Source: Dehalococcoidales bacterium
GTDB taxonomy: Bacteria > Chloroflexota > Dehalococcoidia > Dehalococcoidales > UBA5760
NCBI GenBank assembly: GCA_028716225.1
Contig: JAQUQE010000016.1
Coordinates: 1-35,686 of the forward strand
Length of the DNA: 35,686 bases
Direction: 5' to 3'
Positions 17,111-24,937 of the stretch are shown piece by piece; the first letter of the stretch is position 1; each line of letters begins with the position of its first letter. The position numbers and the translations under genes were made by a program. The notes below the pieces were generated by a model. That model saw only the letters and a list, made by a program, of their open reading frames with translations. It ran no database searches and was not told the origin of the DNA.

Positions 17111-19087
17111 TTACCCCTCCATCCCATTCTCCGCTCCCTGTTCAAAGCCCGGCAAAAGGTGCTTCAGATGAGGGAAGCTGTCTTTCACATTGGGAAACCA
17201 CATCGCCCGGGTAAAGACCTTGTCGAAGTCCGGCGCTAGAGTCAGTTCCAAATACTCCACCTCCCGCGCTCTCCGGTCAGCCTCCACCCTCTGGTCCACA
17301 TTGAGCAGGGCTATCCGTGCTCCGTCACCGGCGGCATTGCCTACGGCATAGACCTCCTCCTGGGCACAATCGGGAAACATCCCTATTATCGCCGCCGACT
17401 CTTTATCGATACAACTGCCGAAGGCCCCCGCCAGAATAATCTTGTCCAGTTTATCAATACCCAGCCGACGCATCATCAGCCTGGCACCGGCATACATCGC
17501 CCCCTTGGCCAGCTGAATATTTCTTACGTCCTGCTGGCAGACCACAATATCCTGACCGATGGAGGTCTCTCCGGCCCAGGCAATGACAAACTCCGGCCCG
17601 CCCTCAGCCTTGCGCAGGCGAAGCGTGCCCACATCCGTGTTAAACCGACCGGTACGGTCGATAACGCCCGCGAGAAATAGCTGCGCCACCGCGTCAATGA
17701 TACCCGAGCCGCAGATGCCGCTGGCCCCTACCTCATCCAAGTCGGTACTCCAGCCCTCCTTACCGATAACCTTAAAACGCACCTCACGGGTCTCCGGGTC
17801 TATTTTTACCTTTTCGATAGCTCCCGGCGCAGCACGCATCCCATACCTTATCTCAGCCCCCTCGAAAGCGGGGCCGGTAGCACATGACGCCGAGACAAGC
17901 CGGTCCCGGTTGCCCATTATTAGCTCTCCGTTGGTACCGACATCAATTATCAGTACCATGCTATCCTGACGGTAGGGCTCTTCGGCAATGAGCACCCCCA
18001 CATTATCCGCACCTACGAAACCGGCCTCGACAGGCAGGAAATGAACGTAAGCCCCCGGGGATATTCTAAGCCCCAGTTCACGTGCCTTGATATCCAGTGA
18101 ACGGTGCAACGCGGGAGGAAACGGCGACTGTCCGAGATACCCGGGATCAATACTCAGGAAGATGTGATGCATACAGGTATTACCGACAACGGCCATATCA
18201 ACGATAGCGCTCCGCTTGATTCCGGCCCGGGCGGCAGCCTTCCCCGCCAGCTCATTGATCCCGCGGATAATAGCCCGGTTCATCACCTCCAGACCATCTT
18301 TACAGGTCATCGCATAGTTGATACGGGCTATCACGTCTTCACCATAGGATACCTGCGGATTCACCATAGATTCGGTAGCGATGACATCTCCGGTGGAAAC
18401 CCGGCAGAGATAGGCCGCCACGGTGGTGGTACCGATATCCACCGCCAGCCCGTAGCTATTCCCGACAACTCCGGGCTCTACCCCGATGACTTCCCTGCCC
18501 ATCCAAAGCGATACGGTTATCCTCCAACTACCCTGGCGTACCACCTTTTGCAGGCTGCGGAGAGCCTGATAGTCGATAGTCAGATTAACGAGCTTAAACC
18601 TCTTCTTAAGCTCGGCCTGCAGCCGTTCCCAATCGCCCAGGGCATCATCCAGGGTAGCCGGCTTAAGCTCCACGCAGTATTTCCTGACCGCCGGCTTCAG
18701 CTCAACCGTTATTTCCCGGGCTGCCTTACGCACAACCTGATTTGCCAGCCGACTCTCTTCGGTAACGGAGATAATAACGTCGCCACGAATACGGGCCTGA
18801 CAGGCCAGGCGGTAACCATCACGCTGCTGCCTGGATGTTAGCAGCCCCTTTTCCGTCTTGTTGAGAGGAGAGAGGTTCTCCATCCGGGACTCGATGCCGT
18901 ACCGGGGGGAAATACCCTCTTCTATCCTGACTTTGCATTTGCCACAGGTGCCTTCGTCACCACATAGCCCTTCTATGCCGACGCCCAGTTCCCGTGCCGC
19001 CTGCTTGATACTCTTACCGCTACCGATATCACCACGCCGTTCCGAAGGCTGAAAGACGACCTTTACCTGTCCCGAACCCTTTGACAT
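17111..19087 (-). CDS. RACo/DUF4445 [2Fe-2S] ASKHA-domain corrinoid reductive activator
   Basis: This 658-residue protein has an N-terminal [2Fe-2S] ferredoxin domain with Cys42, Cys48 and Cys51 in LCGDEGTCGKCKV and Cys96 in ACQAR. A middle linker domain follows, then a large ASKHA ATP-binding domain starting at AVDIGTTTVAAYL (about 215-227), with VVGNTCMHH, IIDVGTNGELIMGN and ILAGAFGS further on. RACo-type proteins reduce corrinoid cofactors from inactive Co(II) to Co(I) using ATP to drive the electron uphill, in methyltransferase or reductive acetyl-CoA systems. No corrinoid protein or methyltransferase is present in the window, so its partner is elsewhere. It is followed by the metallophosphoesterase (two-base gap) and preceded by pfkA, all on the same strand. 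Confidence 0.92.
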   Translation of the reverse strand: MSKGSGQVKVVFQPSERRGDIGSGKSIKQAARELGVGIEGLCGDEGTCGKCKVRIEEGISPRYGIESRMENLSPLNKTEKGLLTSRQQRDGYRLACQARIRGDVIISVTEESRLANQVVRKAAREITVELKPAVRKYCVELKPATLDDALGDWERLQAELKKRFKLVNLTIDYQALRSLQKVVRQGSWRITVSLWMGREVIGVEPGVVGNSYGLAVDIGTTTVAAYLCRVSTGDVIATESMVNPQVSYGEDVIARINYAMTCKDGLEVMNRAIIRGINELAGKAAARAGIKRSAIVDMAVVGNTCMHHIFLSIDPGYLGQSPFPPALHRSLDIKARELGLRISPGAYVHFLPVEAGFVGADNVGVLIAEEPYRQDSMVLIIDVGTNGELIMGNRDRLVSASCATGPAFEGAEIRYGMRAAPGAIEKVKIDPETREVRFKVIGKEGWSTDLDEVGASGICGSGIIDAVAQLFLAGVIDRTGRFNTDVGTLRLRKAEGGPEFVIAWAGETSIGQDIVVCQQDVRNIQLAKGAMYAGARLMMRRLGIDKLDKIILAGAFGSCIDKESAAIIGMFPDCAQEEVYAVGNAAGDGARIALLNVDQRVEADRRAREVEYLELTLAPDFDKVFTRAMWFPNVKDSFPHLKHLLPGFEQGAENGMEG

Positions 19088-19141
19088 CGCGTATCTTCCT
19101 TATCCTGCTTATATCCAAATTCCTCTTTTATCTTCTTCCCA

Positions 19142-20206
19142 TCAGCCAAAGAACAATTCCGCCACCTGATAGACCTTCATATCCATCCATCTGATATGAC
19201 CGGCTACCTTTGCCAGAGGGACCGCAGTAATACTATTACCCTGAAGAGCTGTCATCTCTCCGTATCTTTTTTCCTCGACAAGCCGGGCCGCCTTGACGCC
19301 AAACTGTATCGCCAGGTTCCTGTCGTAGGCCACCGGGGTACCTCCCCTCTGGATATAATCCAGTGAAGAAACCCGGGCCTCCAGACCCGTCCTCCCCTCA
19401 ATAATTGCCCCGACCACTTCGCCTATTCTCTCTCTCCGCCCTTCCCTACCATCAGAGGCCATCTCAGAGCCGCTGCTTCCGCTTTCTCCCTCCAACTTAA
19501 CCCCTTCCGCTACGACAACAATACTGAAACTCCTGTTAATCCTGTTTCTCCGCTCCAGCATCCGGCAGAGCTGCTCCAGCCCCTCCTCATTGACAGGAAT
19601 CTCCGGTATCAGTATGGCATCAGCCCCGTTAGCCATTCCGGCATAGGTGGCAATCCAGCCGGTATTACGTCCCATTACTTCAAGAAGCATTACCCGGTGA
19701 TGGCTGGCGGCAGTGGAACGCAGCCTGTCCAGAGCATCGGTGGCAATCTGGACAGCGGTCTGGAAACCTATGGTATAATCGGTCTCCATCACGTCATTAT
19801 CGATGGTCTTCGGTATTCCCACCACGGGGAGGCCCATCTCAAACAGTTTGGTGGCCACAGTTAAGGTCCCCTCCCCACCAAGAACTACCAACGCCTCCAG
19901 TCCCAGTTTCTCAAATCCGTCAAAGACAAGTTGAGGGCCATTTTCTACTCTCAACGGGCTGACTCTCGAAGTGCCCAGAATGGTTCCGCCGCGGTCGATA
20001 ATCCCCGAAGTATTGATACTGTCCAACACCTCGTTATCTCCATTGAAGAAACCCTCCCAGGCATTCCGAATCCCGATCACCTCATATCCCATTTTTATTG
20101 CCGTTTTAGCAGTCGCCCTGATGGCGGCATTAAGTCCCGGACAGTCTCCACCCCCGGTCAGGATACCGATTCTTTTTCCCCCTGTCATTTCCTTCTCCCG
20201 AAGCAT
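19142..20206 (-). CDS. pfkA: 6-phosphofructokinase, probably ATP-dependent
   Basis: The 354-residue protein phosphorylates fructose 6-phosphate at the committing step of glycolysis. It has ILTGGGDCPGLNAAIR (about residues 15-30), VLGGEGTLTVA, GIPKTIDND and MEVMGR-like sequence (LLEVMGRNTGWIA), the last for substrate binding. The position that decides the phosphoryl donor is Gly (GGEGT), not the Asp of pyrophosphate enzymes, so ATP is favoured; the Lys in PKTIDND is found in the mixed group of ATP enzymes. A start at the second Met (position 20188, six codons in) is also plausible, since GGAG precedes it by six bases. The stretch around residue 240 (GESGSSGSEM) looks like an added Ser/Gly-rich loop. 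Confidence 0.92.
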   Translation of the reverse strand: MLREKEMTGGKRIGILTGGGDCPGLNAAIRATAKTAIKMGYEVIGIRNAWEGFFNGDNEVLDSINTSGIIDRGGTILGTSRVSPLRVENGPQLVFDGFEKLGLEALVVLGGEGTLTVATKLFEMGLPVVGIPKTIDNDVMETDYTIGFQTAVQIATDALDRLRSTAASHHRVMLLEVMGRNTGWIATYAGMANGADAILIPEIPVNEEGLEQLCRMLERRNRINRSFSIVVVAEGVKLEGESGSSGSEMASDGREGRRERIGEVVGAIIEGRTGLEARVSSLDYIQRGGTPVAYDRNLAIQFGVKAARLVEEKRYGEMTALQGNSITAVPLAKVAGHIRWMDMKVYQVAELFFG

Positions 20207-20291
20207 AGATTCTTCCTAAACGAACGACAAATGAAGGCAACCCTGAAATAATACCACGGAAACCGGATAAGGTCCACACTGCCCTTCCTTG

Positions 20292-20322
20292 TTGATACAG
20301 AGGAAAGGCGCTATACTATAAT
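20292..20322 (+). promoter_or_regulatory. Candidate promoter of the two-component genes
   Basis: A perfect TATAAT occurs at 20317-20322 with TTGATA at 20292-20297. The 19-base spacer is longer than ideal, so the -35 box is uncertain. The site is about 85 bases before the response-regulator start and in the divergent gap between pfkA and that gene, where a promoter is expected. Confidence 0.4.
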
Positions 20323-20405
20323 CAACCGGATTAAGGCGGTGGGGCAGTACTCCGGCCGAGTGTATAGAACGAAATCGAGACAGTCTGATTCGGGAAATAT
20401 TGAGC

Positions 20406-21080
20406 ATGAAAAAGATCAGCGTGATTATTGCCGATGACCACCCGGTATTTCGAGAAGGGTTATTAAGAGTATTTGAAGGCGTAAAGAGCTTACGATGCAT
20501 CGGTACCGCACAGGACGGCGAGGAAGCGGTCAGGCTGGCGCAAGAGCTCCGACCTGATGTCGCCATCCTTGATATCAACATGCCCAAAATAACAGGAGTC
20601 GATGCCGCTAAGCTGATTAAAAATTCCTGCCCTGAAACGGCAGTTTTGATGCTCAGTGCCTATAAATATGACCACTACATCATCTCATCTATCAAAGCGG
20701 GAGTAGACGGCTACCTTTTGAAGAATACCCCCCACAACGAGCTGATCAACGCTATCCATATGGTTCACGCCGGGGAGGGTGCGTTTAATAATGAAGCCGC
20801 CGGTAAGATACTGCACAAAATAGCCGGCAGCAAAGGCAGTGTGGAAACAGCCTATCCGGTACTGGGCCCCCGGGAGCTGGAGGTACTCGACCTAGCAGCG
20901 AAAGGCATGACTAACAAACAGATTTCATATAAACTCAATATCAGTGAAAATACGGTTGGTGCCCACCTGGCCAATATCTTTCGGAAACTTAAGGTTGAAT
21001 CAAGAACTGAAGCTATTCTGCATGCCATGAAAATGGGCCTGCTTAGCATGGACGAAACCGCTGGCGAGCAAGAAACCTGA
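20406..21080 (+). CDS. NarL/FixJ-type response regulator
   Basis: This 224-residue protein has an N-terminal receiver domain, with Asp10 and Asp11 in IIADDHPVF, phosphoacceptor Asp56 in AILDINMP, and Lys106 in GYLLKNTP. A C-terminal LuxR-type helix-turn-helix covers about residues 155-215, with LGPRELEVLDLAAKGMTNKQ and ISENTVGAHLANIFRKLKV. Such proteins bind DNA as phosphorylated dimers. A TTG at 20400 is an alternative, but ATG 20406 gives the family-like start MKKISVIIADD. The cognate kinase is the next gene, 90 bases downstream. The TRAP transporter beyond the kinase is a natural candidate target, but no operator was identified. Confidence 0.93.
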   Translation: MKKISVIIADDHPVFREGLLRVFEGVKSLRCIGTAQDGEEAVRLAQELRPDVAILDINMPKITGVDAAKLIKNSCPETAVLMLSAYKYDHYIISSIKAGVDGYLLKNTPHNELINAIHMVHAGEGAFNNEAAGKILHKIAGSKGSVETAYPVLGPRELEVLDLAAKGMTNKQISYKLNISENTVGAHLANIFRKLKVESRTEAILHAMKMGLLSMDETAGEQET

Positions 21081-21170
21081 ATGGACGTTTACAGTACCAC
21101 AATAAGACAGTCTTTATATCTACCATCACAGTACCGAATTTCTCGTTATCGAACAGGGATGTAAGGGAAA

Positions 21171-22694
21171 ATGCAAAGCAAGCAAAAAGAAGAAGAACAG
21201 ACTGTAGAGAGATTTATAGGAATCAGCAAAGGAACACGTAGCAGAAACGGCGCATCGCGTTCTAGAATATCGGCAAGAGAAGACAAGTTTCATTTACTGG
21301 CATCGGATATACCGGACGTACTGTGGAAGATAGATAGCAACAACTATATCATATATATCAGCGAGAATGTGGAAGCGATTACCGGATATACCGCAGAAGA
21401 AGAATGCACGATGGGTCCCTCTCTGAACTGGATCGATAGGGTTCATCCCGACGATGTCAAAGAATACGTAGCTGCCAACGATGCCCTGTTCGAAAAGGAT
21501 AAGACCTTCAATATTGAATACCGCTTCAGGAGAAAGGACGGGGAGTGGGTCTGGATACATGACAGAGCCGTAGTTACCTATGATGAGGACGGGAAGAAGT
21601 ATGCCAGCGGCGTACTCTCTGATATCACCGAGCGCAAGCAGGCGGAGCTAAACATTAAAGATCTGAAGGAGAAATATGAGGCCCTGATCAAGAACATACC
21701 CGACGCAATATATTCCAGTCTACCCGATGAGAAAAACACGTCGATTTTTCTATCCGACCGATATCAGGACTGGACAGGCTACTCTCCTCAAGATGGCTAT
21801 AAAGACCCCGAAACGTGGCTGAAATCAATTCATCCCGAAGACAGGGAGTGCGCAACCAAGGCCTACATCGAAGCCTGTAAAAAGAGGAAGGAGTTTATTT
21901 GTGAATACAGGGTGGTTCATAGAAACACCGGGCAGGTGCGTTGGGTTAGGGATCACGGTGTGCCTATCAAAGACGAAAAAGGCAATATCATACGCTACGA
22001 CGGCATACTCACCGACATAACCGAACACAATCAGCTCAAGGAAGACCTGGAGTTTTATATCAGGGAAACGACTATCGCTCAAGAACAAGAGCGAAAACGA
22101 ATCTCCCGCGAGCTGCACGATGAGACGGCCCAATTGATAGCCAATCTGTACAACAGAATTAATGTGATCCTGATGAATGAAAAATTAACAAAGCGTACTG
22201 TTGAGAGATTAGAACAGCTTCGTTCTGAGGTTGATGTGATATTGGAAGGAGTACGCCGATTTAGCCACAATCTGCGTCCCGGACTCCTGGACCAGTTCGG
22301 ATTGATCCCCTCACTGGCATTGCTCAGTGAGGAGGTCATCGATCAGGGAATATTGGACTGTAGCTTGAATATCGCCGGTCATGAACAACGACTGTTACCC
22401 GAAAAAGAGATAATACTATTCCGCATTACGCAAGAGGCGCTACGGAATGTGGTAAAACATTCTAAAGCGACCAAGGTCGTGATAGATATCGCCTTCTACA
22501 ACGGGAGCGTCAGGCTCAAAGTCACCGATAATGGCCAGGGGTTCAAGGTACCCGGTATACTCAGTAGTTTCGCCCGCGACGGTAAATTGGGACTAATGGG
22601 TATGCAAGAAAGGTTGCACCTGTTCAACGGGAGACTGAGCATTCACTCTGACAAAGGCCAAGGTACCGTTATCACTGCCGACATACCATTATAA
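21171..22694 (+). CDS. Cytoplasmic double-PAS sensor histidine kinase (HisKA_3 type)
   Basis: The 507-residue kinase has two PAS domains. The first, about residues 42-160, includes DVLWKIDSNNYIIYISENVE and ends with LSDITERKQAE; the second, about 168-290, ends with LTDITEHNQL. A coiled linker leads to the HisKA_3 dimerisation helix with His316 in ISRELHDETAQLIANL. The HATPase_c domain has ITQEALRNVVKHSKA (N box), TDNGQGF (452-458) and GLMGMQERL (474-482). No membrane segment is visible, so it probably senses an internal signal through its PAS domains; no haem or flavin ligand could be recognised. The HisKA_3 type pairs with NarL-family regulators, which fits the gene just upstream. Confidence 0.93.
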   Translation: MQSKQKEEEQTVERFIGISKGTRSRNGASRSRISAREDKFHLLASDIPDVLWKIDSNNYIIYISENVEAITGYTAEEECTMGPSLNWIDRVHPDDVKEYVAANDALFEKDKTFNIEYRFRRKDGEWVWIHDRAVVTYDEDGKKYASGVLSDITERKQAELNIKDLKEKYEALIKNIPDAIYSSLPDEKNTSIFLSDRYQDWTGYSPQDGYKDPETWLKSIHPEDRECATKAYIEACKKRKEFICEYRVVHRNTGQVRWVRDHGVPIKDEKGNIIRYDGILTDITEHNQLKEDLEFYIRETTIAQEQERKRISRELHDETAQLIANLYNRINVILMNEKLTKRTVERLEQLRSEVDVILEGVRRFSHNLRPGLLDQFGLIPSLALLSEEVIDQGILDCSLNIAGHEQRLLPEKEIILFRITQEALRNVVKHSKATKVVIDIAFYNGSVRLKVTDNGQGFKVPGILSSFARDGKLGLMGMQERLHLFNGRLSIHSDKGQGTVITADIPL

Positions 22695-22879
22695 TACCCC
22701 TCCGGAAATATTACCGATACGCACCTATTACCAGATTCGCGGAACGACGGCTGGCTCCTCGCTATAACAAAAACCATTACCCGAAATTAACCCAAACCAA
22801 CGATTTCAACATGAGCCATTCTATGAGAAGATATCCCTAAATGCGCATGGTAATTCCAGACTATTTAAGAGTAGACTTT
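22695..22879. other. First part of a 431-base gap, nothing recognised
   Basis: Between the kinase stop and the transporter binding protein lies a 431-base gap. This first part shows no open frame with a ribosome site and no clear hairpin. The structured element described next is the main signal in the gap; the remaining 160 bases before the transporter gene carry only a GGAG ribosome site and AT-rich sequence that could hold a weak promoter. Confidence 0.5.
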
Positions 22880-22964
22880 GCTTTTCAACCTCCTTACTGA
22901 CTGGTGGTTCGGCGCTGCTTATCAGTAGCGCCGAACCCTGTGGGGTTTTGGAGTACTGAAAAGC
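22880..22964 (+). repeat. Nested inverted repeats before the TRAP operon
   Basis: An outer pair, GCTTTTCA (22880-22887) with TGAAAAGC (22957-22964), is supported by CTCC/GGAG just inside it. Within lies a perfect 11-base inverted repeat, GGTTCGGCGCT (22906-22916) with AGCGCCGAACC (22927-22937), around a 10-base loop. Only a short GGGGTTTT follows, so it is not a classic terminator. It may be a weak terminator of the kinase gene, a structured leader of the transporter mRNA or a small mobile repeat. Confidence 0.5.
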
Positions 22965-23125
22965 GATTAAATTATAAATTACTTTGACGGATATCAAGTA
23001 AATCGGCTACGGACATTACCCAGAATGAAAAAGTATATTCTATGGCTGATGGCAGGAGGTAGCGAATGTAGCAGGGTTCAATTCAATCATAGAAGCAAAT
23101 TACAGTTCCAGAAAGGAGATTTGTA

Positions 23126-24295
23126 ATGAAAAACAAAAAAATGCTAAAGATCATGATCGGCGTCTCACTGGTAGTAGTGATGGCAATTGCCATACCGCTG
23201 ACGACCGGATGTACCAGTCAAGCCCCGACACCGGAACCGACGCCCACTCCTACCCCGGGAGAACCGACACCGACTCCGGAACCGGCACAGGACCTGCCGA
23301 TATACGAGTGGCGAATCACCAGCCCCTTCGGTGCTCCGGACACTGAGGAGGACATGAGGTTAAACTACGCTGACATCCTGGAAGAGATGAGCGGCGGGCG
23401 AATCAAGGCCACGGTCTATGAACCGGGCGAGCTGGTCCCGGAGGGTGAAGTAGTGGCCGCCGTCAGGTCGGGCACCATTGACATCGGCTGGTGGTACGCT
23501 ACCGCCGGTGCCGAGACGCTCTTCAGGGACATCGAGTGCGGCATGCCGTTTGAGACATCCTGCCCCTCCGAGATGCAGAGTCTGTTCACAAGACGGGGGC
23601 TGGCAGAGCTTACTGCTGACTCCTACGCTGATATCGGCGTCCACTACATCAGAAACGCCATGACCGATCCCTTCAACGTGATCGCGACAAAACCGATTAC
23701 AAGCTATTCGGATTTTCAGGGTTTGAAGATGAACGCCACCGGACCGATGGCTCCTCCCTTTGTCGGGGCCGGCTGCTCAACAGTGGTCTTCCCCGTTGAA
23801 GAGTTCTACCTGACCGGTCAGACCGGTGTTGTCGACGCCCTCTTCTGGGCCGGGGCAACCGAGTACACCGGCATGAAGCTCTATGAGGTCTACCCGTATA
23901 TAGTAATGCCCTGCCTGGTCGACTGCTGTAACTCGTCAATACTGATGAACCAGGAACTGTGGGATTCGCTACCCTCCGATATCCAGGCTATTGTCTACTA
24001 CGCCACCGAGCACATGAGTGAACACTGTTTCATCAAGAGGTTCAACGGCCAGAGCACCGACATCAAGAACTGGGAACACATCATAACCTTGGACGACGAG
24101 TCGATCCAGAAGCTGTACGAGCATGAACTGGAGTAGTGGTACCGGCTAGCGACGCTGGATGCACGGAATGCCCAGGGAATCCAGATTCTGCTTGAGTACC
24201 AGCTCGAGCTGGAGGAGATGAACTTTACGCACCGTGCCTACAGATTGGACACGCAGCCGATCAAAGACCTCCTGGCACGTGTAAAAGCGCTCTAA
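23126..24295 (+). CDS. TRAP transporter substrate-binding lipoprotein, interrupted by in-frame TAG
   Basis: The gene starts with a lipoprotein signal (hydrophobic residues about 10-24, cysteine 29 in PLTTGC) and a Pro/Thr-rich linker (about 33-55) that tethers the domain to the membrane. The binding domain resembles DctP proteins: SGGRIKATVYEPGELV, AVRSGTIDIGWW, SDFQGLKM, TGQTGVVDALFWAG. A TAG at 24134-24136 would end it at 336 residues. The same frame then stays open for 52 codons to TAA 24293, including LDARNAQGIQILLEYQLELE, which looks like the usual C-terminal helices of the family. Read through, the mature domain has normal length; stopped at TAG, it is short. It may be a recent nonsense mutation, a sequencing error or readthrough. 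GAAAGGAG precedes the ATG. The Arg normally found in GLKxR is Asn203. Confidence 0.85.
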
Positions 24296-24351
24296 CCACT
24301 AACCAGAAACGTAGTATTTAACAGTATAGGAAATATTGTTCGCGGAATGAT

Positions 24352-24391
24352 CCTCCTCCCCCGGGTCAAAAACCCTAACCGGGGGAGGAGG
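24352..24391 (+). promoter_or_regulatory. GC-rich hairpin between binding-protein and permease genes
   Basis: CCTCCTCCCCCGG (24352-24364) and CCGGGGGAGGAGG (24379-24391) form a perfect 13-base stem with a 14-base loop. No T-run follows. Its place between the binding protein and the membrane subunits fits an mRNA-stabilising or attenuating structure that would give more binding protein than permease, as known from other binding-protein operons. Confidence 0.6.
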
Positions 24392-24424
24392 TGATTGTGG
24401 TGATTGCTTATTCAAGGAGTTAAA

Positions 24425-24937
24425 ATGCCCAGGGTATTAGCGAACTACGTACGATATATCGATACAATGAACCGGAAGGTGGGAGTGGGAGTCGGTTATG
24501 TCGTCCTCGTCATAATCGGTATCCTGCTCGTTGAAGCCATCCGAAGGTACGGATTTAACATGCCCACCGTATGGTCCATTGAAGTCTCGCAGTTTCTGTT
24601 CGGGGCCTACTTTATTGTCGGCGGCGGGTATGCTCTTCTCAGCGGCGGCATGGTCAGGATGGATATCCTCTACTCCCGGTGGTCGCCACGGAAGAGAGCG
24701 ATCATAGACGCTGCCATGTTTGTTTTCATGGTCATCTACTTAGTCGCTACTCTAATGGCATGTACCGAACATGCTATAATATCAACCTCTATGCTGCAAC
24801 ACAGCGGCAGCCCTTGGCGCCCTCCGCTATACCCGATCAAGATTATCATAACGATCGGAGTCTTCCTGTTGCTCCTGCAAGGAATATCCTGCTTCATTAG
24901 GGATATCGCTACTATTCGAGGAAAGCCACTACCATGA
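24425..24937 (+). CDS. TRAP transporter small permease (DctQ type)
   Basis: The 170-residue protein has four predicted membrane helices, at about residues 20-38, 50-72, 86-110 and 136-156, as expected for the small TRAP subunit. VWSIEVSQFLFGAYFIVGGGYAL-like sequence around the second helix and a GMVRMDI segment are typical. DctQ partners with the large subunit DctM and helps couple the binding protein to the Na+-driven carrier in the cytoplasmic membrane. ATG 24425 is chosen over 24404 since AAGGAG lies at 24414-24419. The end overlaps the large permease gene by four bases (ATGA). Confidence 0.91.
   Translation: MPRVLANYVRYIDTMNRKVGVGVGYVVLVIIGILLVEAIRRYGFNMPTVWSIEVSQFLFGAYFIVGGGYALLSGGMVRMDILYSRWSPRKRAIIDAAMFVFMVIYLVATLMACTEHAIISTSMLQHSGSPWRPPLYPIKIIITIGVFLLLLQGISCFIRDIATIRGKPLP

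Noticed and set aside
21080-21110. Resemblance of ATGGACGTTTACAG to the recombinase tail ATGGACGTCTATAG at 13-26, suggesting a second att or integrase fragment
   Set aside because: The match is only a few bases, in a short gap between kinase and regulator genes, with no further homology.
24134-24136. Genome-wide TAG recoding
   Set aside because: Several neighbouring genes end in TAG at natural ends (27725-27727, 31077-31079, 32246-32248), so TAG normally stops translation here.
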